From the NCBI GenBank assembly GCA_900755995.1, contig CAAEIM010000099.1, positions 1-13,538 on the forward strand: a stretch of 13,538 nucleotides of DNA, read 5' to 3'. A program made the translations under genes and the position numbers. Below are positions 1-7,697 of the stretch, piece by piece. The notes under the pieces were generated by a model. It worked only from the letters and a program-made list of their open reading frames with translations. It did not search any database and was not told the origin of the DNA. Each line of letters starts with the position of its first letter. Position 1 is the first letter of the stretch. The DNA is from Clostridia bacterium (GTDB taxonomy: Bacteria > Bacillota > Clostridia > Oscillospirales > Acutalibacteraceae).

Positions 1-17
1 ATAAAGAAAAATTAAGA

Positions 18-23
18 TATAAT
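18..23 (+). promoter_or_regulatory. Probable -10 box of the rpmH promoter
   Basis: A perfect TATAAT lies 41 bases before the rpmH start. The matching -35 box would fall at or just before the left edge of the window, so only half of the promoter is visible. The assignment rests on consensus match and position. The origin-proximal rpmH promoter normally drives rpmH-rnpA. Confidence 0.5.
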
Positions 24-64
24 GCTATATTGCAAGGTTATATATTGAAGGGGGGTTTTCATTT

Positions 65-199
65 ATGTTGAGAACTTATCAGCCAAAGAAGCTCCACAGA
101 AAAAAGGAGCATGGTTTCAGAAAGAGAATGGCAACAGCTAACGGTAGAAAAGTATTAGCCAGAAGAAGAGCTAAAGGTAGAAAAAGGTTGTCTTACTAA
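65..199 (+). CDS. rpmH: 50S ribosomal protein L34
   Basis: This 44-residue, extremely basic protein is the large-subunit ribosomal protein L34, which packs into 23S rRNA. The translation starts MLRTYQPKK and continues with the family pattern HRKKEHGFRKRM, then GRKVLARRRAKGRKRL near the C-terminus, ending in SY. That is the complete, standard L34 length. A strong ribosome binding site (GAAGGGGGG) ends about nine bases before the ATG. It is the first gene of the origin-side cluster and precedes rnpA, as in nearly all bacteria. Its short length makes it easy to miss in automatic calls, but the match is unmistakable. Confidence 0.97.
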   Translation: MLRTYQPKKLHRKKEHGFRKRMATANGRKVLARRRAKGRKRLSY

Positions 200-204
200 A
201 GAAC

Positions 205-232
205 AGACCACTTAAAACAGTGGTCTTTCTTT
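205..232 (+). terminator. Hairpin between rpmH and rnpA, probable leaky terminator
   Basis: AGACCACT at 205-212 pairs perfectly with AGTGGTCT at 219-226 around a six-base loop, followed by a short interrupted T tract (TTCTTT). It sits six bases after the rpmH stop. The weak U tract suggests partial termination, letting some transcripts continue into rnpA while L34 is made in excess. The stem is visible; the partial read-through role is inferred. Confidence 0.65.
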
Positions 233-271
233 GTAGTCTGCGGCTTTTATTTTGCTTAGGTGGTTTTGATT

Positions 272-613
272 TTGAGTGACTTTATCACTTTAAAGGATAA
301 CAGGGATTTTTCAAGAATATATAAAAGAGGAAAATCCTTTGTAAGTCCTGTTTTGGTAACATATGTTTTAAAAAATAAATCCGATAACCTGCGTTTTGGA
401 ATAACTACGGGCAAAAAGGTCGGAAAGGCGGTCAGGCGCACTCGTGCAAGACGAGTGATAAGAGCCGCTTATTATCAGCTTTACAAAGATTTAAAACCCG
501 GCTGCGATTTCGTATTTGTAGCACGGTCAAGGACTCCTTTTGTAAAATCTCAAAAGGTATATGATGCTATGAAAAGTCATATGGAGTCTGCGGGTGTTTT
601 GAAAAAAAATTAA
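272..613 (+). CDS. rnpA: Ribonuclease P protein component
   Basis: This is the small basic protein subunit that helps the RNase P RNA cleave 5' leaders from pre-tRNAs. It has the family opening LKDNRDFSRIYKRGKS, the central RFGITTGKKVGKAV, and a C-terminal DFVFVAR. In the normally conserved RNR motif the stretch reads AVRRTRARRVIR, so the usual Asn is replaced by Thr (codon ACT). I place the start at TTG 272, giving 113 residues, because AGGTGG at 258-263 lies eight bases upstream and LKDNRDF then falls at the usual distance from the N-terminus. An in-frame GTG at 260 overlaps that ribosome binding site and is less likely. It lies between rpmH and yidD, the standard order. Confidence 0.95.
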   Translation: MSDFITLKDNRDFSRIYKRGKSFVSPVLVTYVLKNKSDNLRFGITTGKKVGKAVRRTRARRVIRAAYYQLYKDLKPGCDFVFVARSRTPFVKSQKVYDAMKSHMESAGVLKKN

Positions 614-614
614 T

Positions 615-854
615 ATGAAAAAAGTTTTGATTTTGCTGATAAAATTTTATAAAGCTGCAATTTCTCCGCATTTGCAGAAAAATTGCAAATATGAGCCTAC
701 CTGCTCACAATACGGCATTGAGGCTATTGAACGTTTCGGTGCGTTCAAGGGTACGGCTCTTACAGTATGGCGGATACTGCGCTGCAATCCTTTTTCAAGA
801 GGCGGATACGACCCCGTTCCTGAAAAGACGGACAAGCCAAGAAAATTAAAGTGA
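615..854 (+). CDS. yidD: Membrane protein insertion efficiency factor YidD
   Basis: YidD is a small membrane-associated protein (79 residues here) that assists YidC-dependent membrane protein insertion. The family is recognised by the N-terminal amphipathic segment KVLILLIKFYKAAISP, the Cys-containing block CKYEPTCSQYGIEAI, and RCNPFSRGGYDPVP toward the C-terminus. The gene begins one base after the rnpA stop and has no clear Shine-Dalgarno, only an A-rich stretch, so translation is probably coupled to rnpA. It lies directly before yidC, the expected arrangement. Confidence 0.96.
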   Translation: MKKVLILLIKFYKAAISPHLQKNCKYEPTCSQYGIEAIERFGAFKGTALTVWRILRCNPFSRGGYDPVPEKTDKPRKLK

Positions 855-862
855 GGTAGCTT

Positions 863-1852
863 ATGGCAAATATATTTGGATTTTTCGGAAGCATTCTCGG
901 CTATGTTCTTTGGGCTGCTTTCTATTTTCTGAAAGATTTCGGTCTTTCAATCATCGTGTTTACTATTGTTATCAGACTTATTTTATTCCCATTCAGTGTA
1001 AAGCAGCAAAAATCAATGGCAGGCACAATGAGGCTGCAAAAAAAGCAAAAGGAGCTTCAGGAAAAGTACGCTAACAACAAGGTTAAGCTCCAGGAGGAAA
1101 TGGGAAAGCTTTACGAAAAAGAGGGAGTAAAGCCAATGGGCGGCTGCCTTACAATGATGGTTCCTCTGCTTATTATGCTCGGTATTTTTTATGCCGTTGC
1201 ATATCCTCTTACAAACACACTGCACCTTAACTCGGAAACAGTAAACAGTGCCATTGCTTATATGAACACAATTCCGGGTTACACGGTTACAGCCGGCACA
1301 ACCTATCAGGAAATCGAACTTATCAGAGTATTTCCGAGCATTATGAACACCGAAACAATTCAGGGACTTTTCTCTGCTTCGGACTGTACTCAGATAATTG
1401 AACTTGCAAACGGATTTAATGTAATGGGAATCAATCTTCTTACGATTCCAAAGGATATGGGAATTTTTTCGTGGTACTCACTCATTCCCGTACTTTGCTT
1501 TGCTTCATACATTGGTTCTCAGTTAGTTATGCAAAAAATGAACAATACACAGATGCAGCAGCAGGGCTGCCTGAAGGCTATGCTCTATATTATGCCTCTG
1601 TTTACAGCATACATTGCATACACAGTACCTTCCGCCGTTGGTTTTTACTGGATTTGCTCATCTGTAATTGCTTTTATCCAGTCGGTTATAATTTCAAAGC
1701 TTTTCAATCCGGTTGTACTTACAGCCAAGGAAGAAGCCCGTCACATTGCTCTTATGGAGCAGACAGAGGCTACCGTGCCTTATGTTTACTCTCCTGTTGA
1801 GAAAATATCAAATACAAAGGCTAACAATAACGGCAAAAAGAAAAAGAAGTAA
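863..1852 (+). CDS. yidC: YidC/Oxa1-family membrane protein insertase
   Basis: YidC inserts and folds membrane proteins, alone or with Sec. The 329-residue protein has a first hydrophobic segment around residues 28-44 containing Arg38 in IVIRLILFP, the conserved hydrophilic-groove arginine. A charged cytoplasmic hairpin follows (about 46-90, Lys/Gln/Glu-rich), then a second segment about 96-115 and further segments about 203-285. No lipobox Cys or cleavable signal peptide is seen at the N-terminus, unlike B. subtilis SpoIIIJ. The loop between the second and third segments (about 116-200) is longer than in short Gram-positive homologues. The C-terminus ends in five lysines, a basic tail that could contact the ribosome (inference). 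A GAGG ribosome binding site overlaps the yidD stop, and jag follows. Confidence 0.95.
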   Translation: MANIFGFFGSILGYVLWAAFYFLKDFGLSIIVFTIVIRLILFPFSVKQQKSMAGTMRLQKKQKELQEKYANNKVKLQEEMGKLYEKEGVKPMGGCLTMMVPLLIMLGIFYAVAYPLTNTLHLNSETVNSAIAYMNTIPGYTVTAGTTYQEIELIRVFPSIMNTETIQGLFSASDCTQIIELANGFNVMGINLLTIPKDMGIFSWYSLIPVLCFASYIGSQLVMQKMNNTQMQQQGCLKAMLYIMPLFTAYIAYTVPSAVGFYWICSSVIAFIQSVIISKLFNPVVLTAKEEARHIALMEQTEATVPYVYSPVEKISNTKANNNGKKKKK

Positions 1853-1870
1853 TAAAATTAGGTGAATGTT

Positions 1871-2656
1871 ATGATTAAAGAAGCAATCGGCGTTGGCGAA
1901 ACAGAAATGCTCGCCCTTGAAGACGCTAAAAAACAGCTTGGCATTGACGAAAATGAATTTGTTGATTTTGAGGTTATTCAGCGTGCCGAAAAAAAGAAAT
2001 TCGGTCTTTTCGGAGGTGCTCCCGCAAAGGTTAAAATTACTTTAAAGGCAACTCCTGCTGAAACAGCCGAGGAATTTTTAAAGAATGTACTTAAAAATAT
2101 GAAGCTCGAATCAATTTCCGTAAACAAAAAAGAAGTTGAGAACGGCGTTGAATTTGACCTTGAGGGCGATGAAGTAGGTTTTGTAATCGGCAGAAGGGGA
2201 GAAACCCTCGACGCTTTGCAGTACCTTACAAGTCTTGTAACCAATCACGCAGACAGCTCTTACTATAAGGTTACCGTAAACACAGGCGATTACCGTGAAA
2301 AGAGAGAAAAAACTCTTGAAATTCTCGGCAGAAAGCTCGCTTTTAAGGCTATTAAAACAGGCAGAAAAACAAGCCTTGAGCCAATGAACCCTTACGAGAG
2401 AAGAATCATTCACACCTCTGTACAGAAGGTGAACGGAGCAATCTCTTGGAGCGAGGGCGAAAACGCTAACCGTCACGTTGTTATCGGCCCTGATCCAAAG
2501 TTTAAAAAATATCCGAGAAATAATAATTCGGGCTATAACAGAGGCAGAGGCGGCAGACGCCCCTACAACAACTCTGTTACAAGCGAGGTAAATCCCGACA
2601 GAAAGCCCCTTAACGAAGGAAGTATTGACGGACTTTACGGCAGAATTGATAAATAA
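1871..2656 (+). CDS. jag: Jag/KhpB RNA-binding protein (Jag-N, KH, R3H)
   Basis: Jag (KhpB/EloR) is a cytoplasmic RNA-binding protein linked to cell elongation and encoded next to yidC. Residues 1-55 form the Jag-N domain, including the KKFGLFGG turn at 42-49. A KH domain follows (about 70-140) with the GRRG loop at 107-110. An R3H domain spans about 145-207 with the Arg177-x3-His181 pair in YERRIIH. After the R3H domain comes an unusual tail of about 50 residues rich in Asn, Arg and Gly (positions 214-235 include GRGGRR). I chose ATG 1871 because AGGTGA at 1860-1865 lies five bases upstream; an in-frame GTG at 1862 sits inside that site. The product has 261 residues. Confidence 0.94.
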   Translation: MIKEAIGVGETEMLALEDAKKQLGIDENEFVDFEVIQRAEKKKFGLFGGAPAKVKITLKATPAETAEEFLKNVLKNMKLESISVNKKEVENGVEFDLEGDEVGFVIGRRGETLDALQYLTSLVTNHADSSYYKVTVNTGDYREKREKTLEILGRKLAFKAIKTGRKTSLEPMNPYERRIIHTSVQKVNGAISWSEGENANRHVVIGPDPKFKKYPRNNNSGYNRGRGGRRPYNNSVTSEVNPDRKPLNEGSIDGLYGRIDK

Positions 2657-2665
2657 TGAATTTAT

Positions 2666-2696
2666 AAAGGGGGCTTTAAGCTCCCTTTTATTTTTT
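2666..2696 (+). terminator. Rho-independent terminator after jag
   Basis: AAAGGGGGC at 2666-2674 pairs with GCTCCCTTT at 2680-2688 (nine pairs, one G-T wobble) around a TTTAA loop, followed by TATTTTTT. It begins nine bases after the jag stop and ends the rpmH-to-jag transcription unit. The mnmE unit therefore probably needs its own promoter. Confidence 0.88.
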
Positions 2697-2709
2697 ACGG
2701 GCAGACAGT
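2691..2709 (+). repeat. Dispersed motif, copy 1 (T-run + GGGCAGACAGT)
   Basis: Six Ts (2691-2696) that form the U tract of the jag terminator are followed by AC and then GGGCAGACAGT at 2699-2709. The same arrangement, T-run then GRGCAGAYAGT, occurs at three other intergenic places in this window. Its function is not known to me. Confidence 0.55.
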
Positions 2710-2722
2710 ATGATACTATATT
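2694..2722 (+). promoter_or_regulatory. Possible promoter for mnmE
   Basis: TTTACG (2694-2699) and TATATT (2717-2722) are separated by 17 bases, upstream of mnmE and just after a strong terminator. The -35 match is only four of six. A promoter is expected here because of the terminator, but this exact placement is tentative. Confidence 0.3.
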
Positions 2723-2751
2723 CTCGGCTAAAAAATAATGGAGTTGTTTTT

Positions 2752-4113
2752 ATGGATACTATAGCTGCTATCAGCACGGCGCAGGGAGAGGGCGGAATTT
2801 CCGTAATCAGAGTTTCGGGAAGCGCCGCCTTTGAAATTTGCGACAAAATTTTTAAAGGAATCAACAACAAAAAGCTTGCCGATATGAAGGGCTATACCGC
2901 TTCTTTCGGCAAAATTATAAGCGAGGGCGAAGAAATTGACGAGGCGGTTGCCCTTGTTTTTCGTGAGCCGTTGAGCTATACGGGCGAAAACGTAGTGGAG
3001 ATTTCGTGCCACGGCGGAATCTATATTACAAAGCTTGTGCTCAGAGCGGTGCTCGACGCAGGAGCAGCTCCGGCGCAGGCTGGCGAGTTTACAAAACGTG
3101 CTTTTCTCAACGGAAAAATTGACCTTTCGGAGGCAGAGGCGGTTATCGACCTAATATCAGCAAAATCCCGTTCAGCCGCAAGGGCGGCACTATGCGTAAA
3201 GGAGGGTGCGGTTCGCAGTAAAATTGACGAAGTAAAAAATCTTTTGCTTTCAACGGCGGCTCACCTCTCAGCCTGGGCTGATTATCCTGAGGAGGACATA
3301 GCCGAGGTGACTGATTCTCAGCTTTTTGACGCTCTGAATGTGAGTATTTCCGTGCTTGACGGACTTATCTCAAGCTATGACAGCGGTCAGGCGGTAAAGC
3401 AGGGAATAGATACTGTAATTGCAGGCAGACCGAATGTGGGCAAAAGCACTCTTATGAACCTGCTCTCAGGCTGTGAGCGCAGTATTGTTACCGACATTCC
3501 CGGCACAACAAGAGATATTATTGAGGACACCGTAATTATCGGAGATGTTATTCTGCGCCTGAGCGACACGGCGGGACTGAGAAACACCGACGATAAGGTA
3601 GAAAAAATCGGCGTTGACCTGGCTAAACACAGGCTCACTCAGTGCGGACTCGTGCTTGCGGTTTTTGACTACAACCGTGAGATTAACAGCGACGACATTG
3701 AGCTTATAAACACCGCCGCCGAACTGCCGTGCATAGCAATAATTAACAAGACAGATTTGAATAAACAGCTTGACACAGACTATATTGAGAGTAAAATAAA
3801 AAATGTAGTTTATCTTTCAGCAAAGAGCGGAGAAGGTAAAAAAGAGCTTATCAGTGCAGTTGAGGAGATTGCGGGAATGAGCAGCTTTAATCCGAGCGAG
3901 GGAGTGCTTTCTAACGAAAGGCAAAGACAGGCGGTGCTCAGCGCCCTTAATTCCGCAAAGGATGCCAAAAACGCTCTTGAAATCGGTTTGACCTACGATG
4001 CGATAACAGTGAGCATTGAGGAGGCAATTTCAAGTCTGCTTGAGCTTACGGGCGAGAGAACGAGCGATGAAATAGTTGACAGAGTTTTCCATAATTTTTG
4101 TGTAGGAAAATAA
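2752..4113 (+). CDS. mnmE: tRNA modification GTPase MnmE
   Basis: MnmE is a homodimeric GTPase that works with MnmG to place an aminomethyl or carboxymethylaminomethyl group at C5 of wobble uridine 34 in certain tRNAs, using a folate one-carbon donor. The N-terminal domain starts DTIAAISTAQGEGGISVIRVSG. The G domain shows G1 GRPNVGKST at 225-233, the DIPGTTRD switch region, G3 DTAGLR from Asp272, and G4 NKTD at 332-335. The C-terminus is FCVGK with the conserved Cys450. From ATG 2752 the protein is 453 residues, the usual length, with GGAG at 2740-2743 as ribosome binding site. An in-frame ATG at 2710 would add 14 residues not typical of the family. mnmG follows after 70 bases. Confidence 0.96.
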   Translation: MDTIAAISTAQGEGGISVIRVSGSAAFEICDKIFKGINNKKLADMKGYTASFGKIISEGEEIDEAVALVFREPLSYTGENVVEISCHGGIYITKLVLRAVLDAGAAPAQAGEFTKRAFLNGKIDLSEAEAVIDLISAKSRSAARAALCVKEGAVRSKIDEVKNLLLSTAAHLSAWADYPEEDIAEVTDSQLFDALNVSISVLDGLISSYDSGQAVKQGIDTVIAGRPNVGKSTLMNLLSGCERSIVTDIPGTTRDIIEDTVIIGDVILRLSDTAGLRNTDDKVEKIGVDLAKHRLTQCGLVLAVFDYNREINSDDIELINTAAELPCIAIINKTDLNKQLDTDYIESKIKNVVYLSAKSGEGKKELISAVEEIAGMSSFNPSEGVLSNERQRQAVLSALNSAKDAKNALEIGLTYDAITVSIEEAISSLLELTGERTSDEIVDRVFHNFCVGK

Positions 4114-4114
4114 T

Positions 4115-4135
4115 TTTTTATATCGAGCAGACAGT
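4115..4135 (+). repeat. Dispersed motif, copy 2 (T-run + GAGCAGACAGT)
   Basis: The mnmE stop is followed directly by a T run, then ATATC, then GAGCAGACAGT at 4125-4135. The core is the same as the copies after jag, tatD and the histidine kinase gene. Here no convincing hairpin precedes the T run, so the motif does not depend on a terminator stem. Confidence 0.55.
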
Positions 4136-4183
4136 CAGGTAGGGAAAAGAGTAAGAAAAGTAAAAATAAAAAGGTGTGGGTTT

Positions 4184-6049
4184 ATGAAATATTTTGCAGG
4201 AGAATATGATGTTGCGGTAATCGGCGCAGGCCACGCAGGAATTGAGGCGGCTCTTGCCGCCGCAAGACTTGGCTGTAAGACCGCCGTTTTTACAATAAAT
4301 ATGGACGCTGTCGGCAACTGCCCCTGTAATCCGTCAATAGGAGGCACAGCAAAAGGACATCTTGTGCGTGAGATTGACGCCCTCGGCGGAGAAATGGGAA
4401 AAACCGCCGACGAGTGCTTTTTGCAGTCAAGAATGTTGAACAGGGGCAAAGGGCCTGCCGTGCATTCGCTCAGAGCACAGATTGACCGCCGCAAATATTC
4501 CGCAGTTATGAAGCACAAGCTTGAACTGCAAAAAAACCTTGAGCTAAGACAGGCGGAAATTATAGAAATAGAAAAAACCGATAACGGCTACGACCTCACC
4601 ACAAGAATGCTGGCGGTTTTCAGCTGTAAAACCGTTATTATAGCCACAGGCACATACCTCGGCGGCAGAATTTTTGTGGGCGAGGTTTCATACGAAAGCG
4701 GCCCCGACGGAATTTTTCCCGCCTCTTTTTTAGGAGAAAGCCTTAAAAAGCTCGGTCTGCCGCTCAGAAGATTTAAAACGGGCACTCCTGCGAGAGTTTT
4801 AAAAAGCTCCATTGACTATACCGACCTTGAGGTGCAGAAGGGCGACGAGCCGCCTCAGCCGTTTTCTTACGAAACCGAAAATCTCGGCGATAACAAGGTT
4901 GACTGCTTTGTAAGCTGGACAAATGATGAAACCAAGCAGATTATCCTTGAAAATATTCACCGCTCGCCGCTGTATGCAGGCAGAATTGAGGGTGTAGGCC
5001 CTCGCTACTGTCCAAGCTTTGAGGATAAAATTATGCGTTTTAAGGACAAGCCCAGACATCAGCTCTTTATTGAGCCGTGCGGCATTGATACCGAGGAAAT
5101 GTATTTGCAGGGTATGAGTTCGTCCCTGCCCGAGGAGGTACAGCTCAAGTTTTACCACACCATCAAGGGACTTGAGAACTGCGTAATTATGCGCCCTGCC
5201 TATGCCATTGAGTACGACTGCGTAGATCCGACCGCTATGCTTGCGACCCTTGAATTTAAGGATTTTCCAAGTCTTTTCGGCGCAGGTCAGTTCAACGGCA
5301 GCTCAGGATACGAGGAGGCGGCGGCTCAGGGACTTGTTGCAGGTATAAACGCTGCATTAAAGGTGCTGGGCAGAGAGCAGATTGTGTTTGACAGGGCAGG
5401 CTCTTACATAGGAACGCTTGTTGACGATCTTGTAACCAAGGGCGCAAACGAGCCGTACAGAATGATGACCTCCAGAAGCGAATACAGGCTGATTCTCCGT
5501 CAGGACAATGCAGACGAAAGGCTTACTCCGCTCGGATACAAAATAGGACTCATCAGTGAAGAAAGATACAAAAAATTCCTTAATAAACAGGAGCTGAAAA
5601 GGCAGGAGCTTGAAAGGCTCAAGTCAACTGTTATTTCTCCGACTGCCGAGGTAAACAAAATTCTTTTACAGCGGGGTACAAGCGAAATCACCACGGGTGT
5701 TCACCTGATTGACCTTTTAAAAAGACCTCAGCTCGACTATAAATCACTTGAGAGCATTGATTTGAGCAGACCACAGCTTGACCAAAATATTTTTGAGCAG
5801 GTTGAGGTTGAAATTAAGTACGAGGGCTATATAGCCAAGCAGTTAAAGCAGGTTGAGCAGATGAACAGGCTTGAAAGCCGCCGTCTGCCAAATGATTTTG
5901 ACTACTGCAGCATAAAAGGACTCAGACTTGAGGCTCAGGAAAAGCTGAACAAAATCAAGCCGCAGAGCATTGGGCAGGCATCACGAATTTCAGGTGTTTC
6001 TCCTGCCGACATAAGCGTACTGCTCATATGGCTTGCACAGAATAAATAA
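4184..6049 (+). CDS. mnmG: tRNA uridine-5-carboxymethylaminomethyl modification enzyme MnmG
   Basis: MnmG (GidA) is the FAD-dependent partner of MnmE in U34 tRNA modification. The N-terminus carries the dinucleotide-binding motif GAGHAG at 14-19. The family signature NCPCNPSIGGTAKGHLVREID follows, with Cys46 and Cys48. GPRYCPSFEDKIMRF is a second signature in the middle. The C-terminal helical domain ends in ISGVSPADISVLLIWL, which contacts MnmE in the family. The 621-residue length is standard. AAGGTG at 4171-4176 lies seven bases before the ATG. It lies between mnmE and rsmG, the classic order, and the MnmE-MnmG pair can be expected to form their usual complex. Confidence 0.97.
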   Translation: MKYFAGEYDVAVIGAGHAGIEAALAAARLGCKTAVFTINMDAVGNCPCNPSIGGTAKGHLVREIDALGGEMGKTADECFLQSRMLNRGKGPAVHSLRAQIDRRKYSAVMKHKLELQKNLELRQAEIIEIEKTDNGYDLTTRMLAVFSCKTVIIATGTYLGGRIFVGEVSYESGPDGIFPASFLGESLKKLGLPLRRFKTGTPARVLKSSIDYTDLEVQKGDEPPQPFSYETENLGDNKVDCFVSWTNDETKQIILENIHRSPLYAGRIEGVGPRYCPSFEDKIMRFKDKPRHQLFIEPCGIDTEEMYLQGMSSSLPEEVQLKFYHTIKGLENCVIMRPAYAIEYDCVDPTAMLATLEFKDFPSLFGAGQFNGSSGYEEAAAQGLVAGINAALKVLGREQIVFDRAGSYIGTLVDDLVTKGANEPYRMMTSRSEYRLILRQDNADERLTPLGYKIGLISEERYKKFLNKQELKRQELERLKSTVISPTAEVNKILLQRGTSEITTGVHLIDLLKRPQLDYKSLESIDLSRPQLDQNIFEQVEVEIKYEGYIAKQLKQVEQMNRLESRRLPNDFDYCSIKGLRLEAQEKLNKIKPQSIGQASRISGVSPADISVLLIWLAQNK

Positions 6050-6059
6050 GGGGAAATTT

Positions 6060-6770
6060 ATGATAAATGATTTGCTCCAAAAATACACACAGGACTTTAA
6101 AATTTCACTTACAGACGCTCAGTACAAGCAGTTTCAGAGGTATTTTGAACTCCTCGCTGAGTGGAACGAAAAAATGAATCTTACCGCAATCACAGACGAA
6201 AACGGGGTTGCACTTAAGCATTTTGCCGACAGCCTTACGCTTTTAAACTATGTAGATATTGAGCAGAACAGCAGAGTTGCCGACGTCGGCACGGGAGCAG
6301 GATTTCCGGGAGTAGTGCTCAAAATAGCCAGACCTGACATTAAGCTTACGCTGATAGACAGCCTCAACAAAAGGCTTGTTTTTCTCGGCGAGGTATGCTC
6401 ACAGCTCGGTATTGAGGCTGAGCTTATTCACAGCAGAGCCGAGGACGGAGCAAGAGATGAAAAACTGAGAGAAAGCTATGATTTTGTTGTTTCGAGGGCG
6501 GTTGCAAGAATGAACGTGCTCTGTGAATACTGCCTGCCGTATGTAAAGGTGGGAGGTGCGTTCTGCGCTATGAAGGGTGCGCAGGCAAACGAGGAATTTA
6601 AAGAGGCGCTCAACGCAGTAAACACCCTCGGAGGAAGGTTTGAAAATAAATTTTTCTTTGAACTTCCGCAAGACGGAGGCGAGAGGGCAATAGCCGTTGT
6701 GAGAAAAATCAAGAATACTCCGCAAAAGTATCCCCGTCAGTCGGGAAAAATTAAGGCAAAGGCTTTGTAA
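6060..6770 (+). CDS. rsmG: 16S rRNA (guanine527-N7)-methyltransferase RsmG
   Basis: RsmG (GidB) methylates N7 of G527 in 16S rRNA using S-adenosylmethionine; loss gives low-level streptomycin resistance in several bacteria. The protein (236 residues) has the SAM-binding motif VADVGTGAGFPG at 73-84, upstream WNEKMNLTAI and HFADSL blocks, the later VVSRAVA block, and the basic tail KYPRQSGKIK. ATG 6060 was chosen because GGGGAA at 6050-6055 directly precedes it; an upstream in-frame TTG lies inside mnmG. The gene starts ten bases after the mnmG stop and the next gene begins two bases after its own stop, so mnmE-mnmG-rsmG-tatD look like one operon. Confidence 0.96.
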   Translation: MINDLLQKYTQDFKISLTDAQYKQFQRYFELLAEWNEKMNLTAITDENGVALKHFADSLTLLNYVDIEQNSRVADVGTGAGFPGVVLKIARPDIKLTLIDSLNKRLVFLGEVCSQLGIEAELIHSRAEDGARDEKLRESYDFVVSRAVARMNVLCEYCLPYVKVGGAFCAMKGAQANEEFKEALNAVNTLGGRFENKFFFELPQDGGERAIAVVRKIKNTPQKYPRQSGKIKAKAL

Positions 6771-6772
6771 AT

Positions 6773-7549
6773 ATGGAAAATAACGAATTTTATAATATAT
6801 TTGACGCTCACGCTCATTATGATGATAAATGGTTTGATGAGGACAGAGAAGCTTTGCTCTCGTCAATGAGGAGCAGGGGAGTGTGCGGCATTGTAAACAA
6901 TGCCGTTGATTTGAAGTCAGCTGAGGTTTGCATACAGCTTTGTGAAAAATACGACATTATGTACGGTGCAGTCGGATTTCACCCCGAAAATCTTGAGAAT
7001 ATTCCTGACGATTATCTTGACCGCCTTGCAAAGCTGTTACAGCACAAAAAAATTGTAGCAGTAGGGGAAACGGGTCTTGACTACCATTGGGATATAGAAA
7101 AAAATCTTCAGAAAAAAATTTTTGAGGAGCAGATTAAGCTATCCCTCGACCTCGATATGCCCATAGTTGTACACGACAGAGAGGCTCACGCAGACACCCT
7201 TTATTACCTGAAAAAATACAAGCCAAAGGCGCTTGTACACTGTTTTTCGGGCAGTGTGGAGATGATGCGTGAGGTACTGCGGTACGGTGCATATATAAGT
7301 CTGGGCGGCGTTGTCACCTTTAAAAATGCAAGGCACAGCGTGGAGGTTGCGGCTGAAATTCCGCTCGACAGGCTTCTGCTCGAAACCGATTGTCCGTATA
7401 TGGCTCCCGTTCCGTTCAGGGGAAAAAGATGCGACAGTTCAATGATAGAATATGCCGCAGTAAAAATTGCCGGGGTAAGAAATATGAAGCCGCAGGAAAT
7501 TCTTGATATTACGGCGGAAAATTCACATAGATTTTTTAGCCTGCCATAA
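6773..7549 (+). CDS. tatD: TatD-family metal-dependent hydrolase/DNase
   Basis: TatD proteins are TIM-barrel, metal-dependent nucleases linked to 3'-5' exonuclease activity and DNA quality control; exact substrates vary. The 258-residue protein shows the metal ligands in order: His13 and His15 in DAHAH, Glu99 in GETGLDYH, His134 in VVHDREAH, His156 in LVHCFSGS, and Asp206 in LLETDCPYMAP, followed by RGKRC. The set is complete, so an active enzyme is expected. It starts two bases after the rsmG stop. AAAGG at 6758-6762, inside the end of rsmG, is the likely ribosome binding site. In many Firmicutes tatD sits near metG and ksgA; its place here behind rsmG is less common. Whether it is the orthologue of B. 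subtilis YabD or another paralogue cannot be settled here. Confidence 0.9.
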   Translation: MENNEFYNIFDAHAHYDDKWFDEDREALLSSMRSRGVCGIVNNAVDLKSAEVCIQLCEKYDIMYGAVGFHPENLENIPDDYLDRLAKLLQHKKIVAVGETGLDYHWDIEKNLQKKIFEEQIKLSLDLDMPIVVHDREAHADTLYYLKKYKPKALVHCFSGSVEMMREVLRYGAYISLGGVVTFKNARHSVEVAAEIPLDRLLLETDCPYMAPVPFRGKRCDSSMIEYAAVKIAGVRNMKPQEILDITAENSHRFFSLP

Positions 7550-7572
7550 AAAAAGGAGAAGTTTTCTAAGGG

Positions 7573-7594
7573 AAAATCTCAGGTGAGTTTTTTT
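7573..7594 (+). terminator. Probable terminator after tatD
   Basis: AAAATCTC (7573-7580) pairs with GAGTTTTT (7585-7592), with one T-T mismatch, around an AGGT loop, and runs into a T tract ending at 7594. It is 23 bases after the tatD stop. The stem is A-T rich and modest, so confidence is moderate. Confidence 0.5.
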
Positions 7595-7655
7595 AGTCCG
7601 AGCAGATAGTTTGGTTTAATTCAAAACTTAATTTTCCCGACAATTACTTTTATAT
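7589..7655 (+). repeat. 67-nt direct repeat, copy A (contains motif copy 3)
   Basis: By hand alignment this segment matches 10084-10151 at 62 of 68 columns (five mismatches and one gap). It begins with the terminator T run, then AGTCCGAGCAGATAGT (7595-7610), then an A+T-rich portion ending CTTTTATAT. The two copies flank the response regulator and kinase genes. The first part is the dispersed GRGCAGAYAGT motif also seen after jag and mnmE. Confidence 0.85.
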
Positions 7656-7697
7656 GTTACTGACTGCTTTCGCAATTTTTTAAAAAACATCAAAAAT

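Noticed and set aside
1471..1800. Open frame of 109 codons inside yidC on the same strand
   Set aside because: It overlaps the yidC frame completely, has no ribosome binding site and no recognisable composition; yidC is unmistakable.
4091..4120. Possible terminator at the end of mnmE
   Set aside because: Only a weak A/T pairing (GAAAA/TTTTT) is visible before the T run, and it overlaps the conserved FCVGK codons. mnmG is expected to be cotranscribed.
6399..6866. 155-codon open frame on the - strand across rsmG and tatD
   Set aside because: It is antisense to two well-identified genes and shows no family motifs or ribosome binding site.
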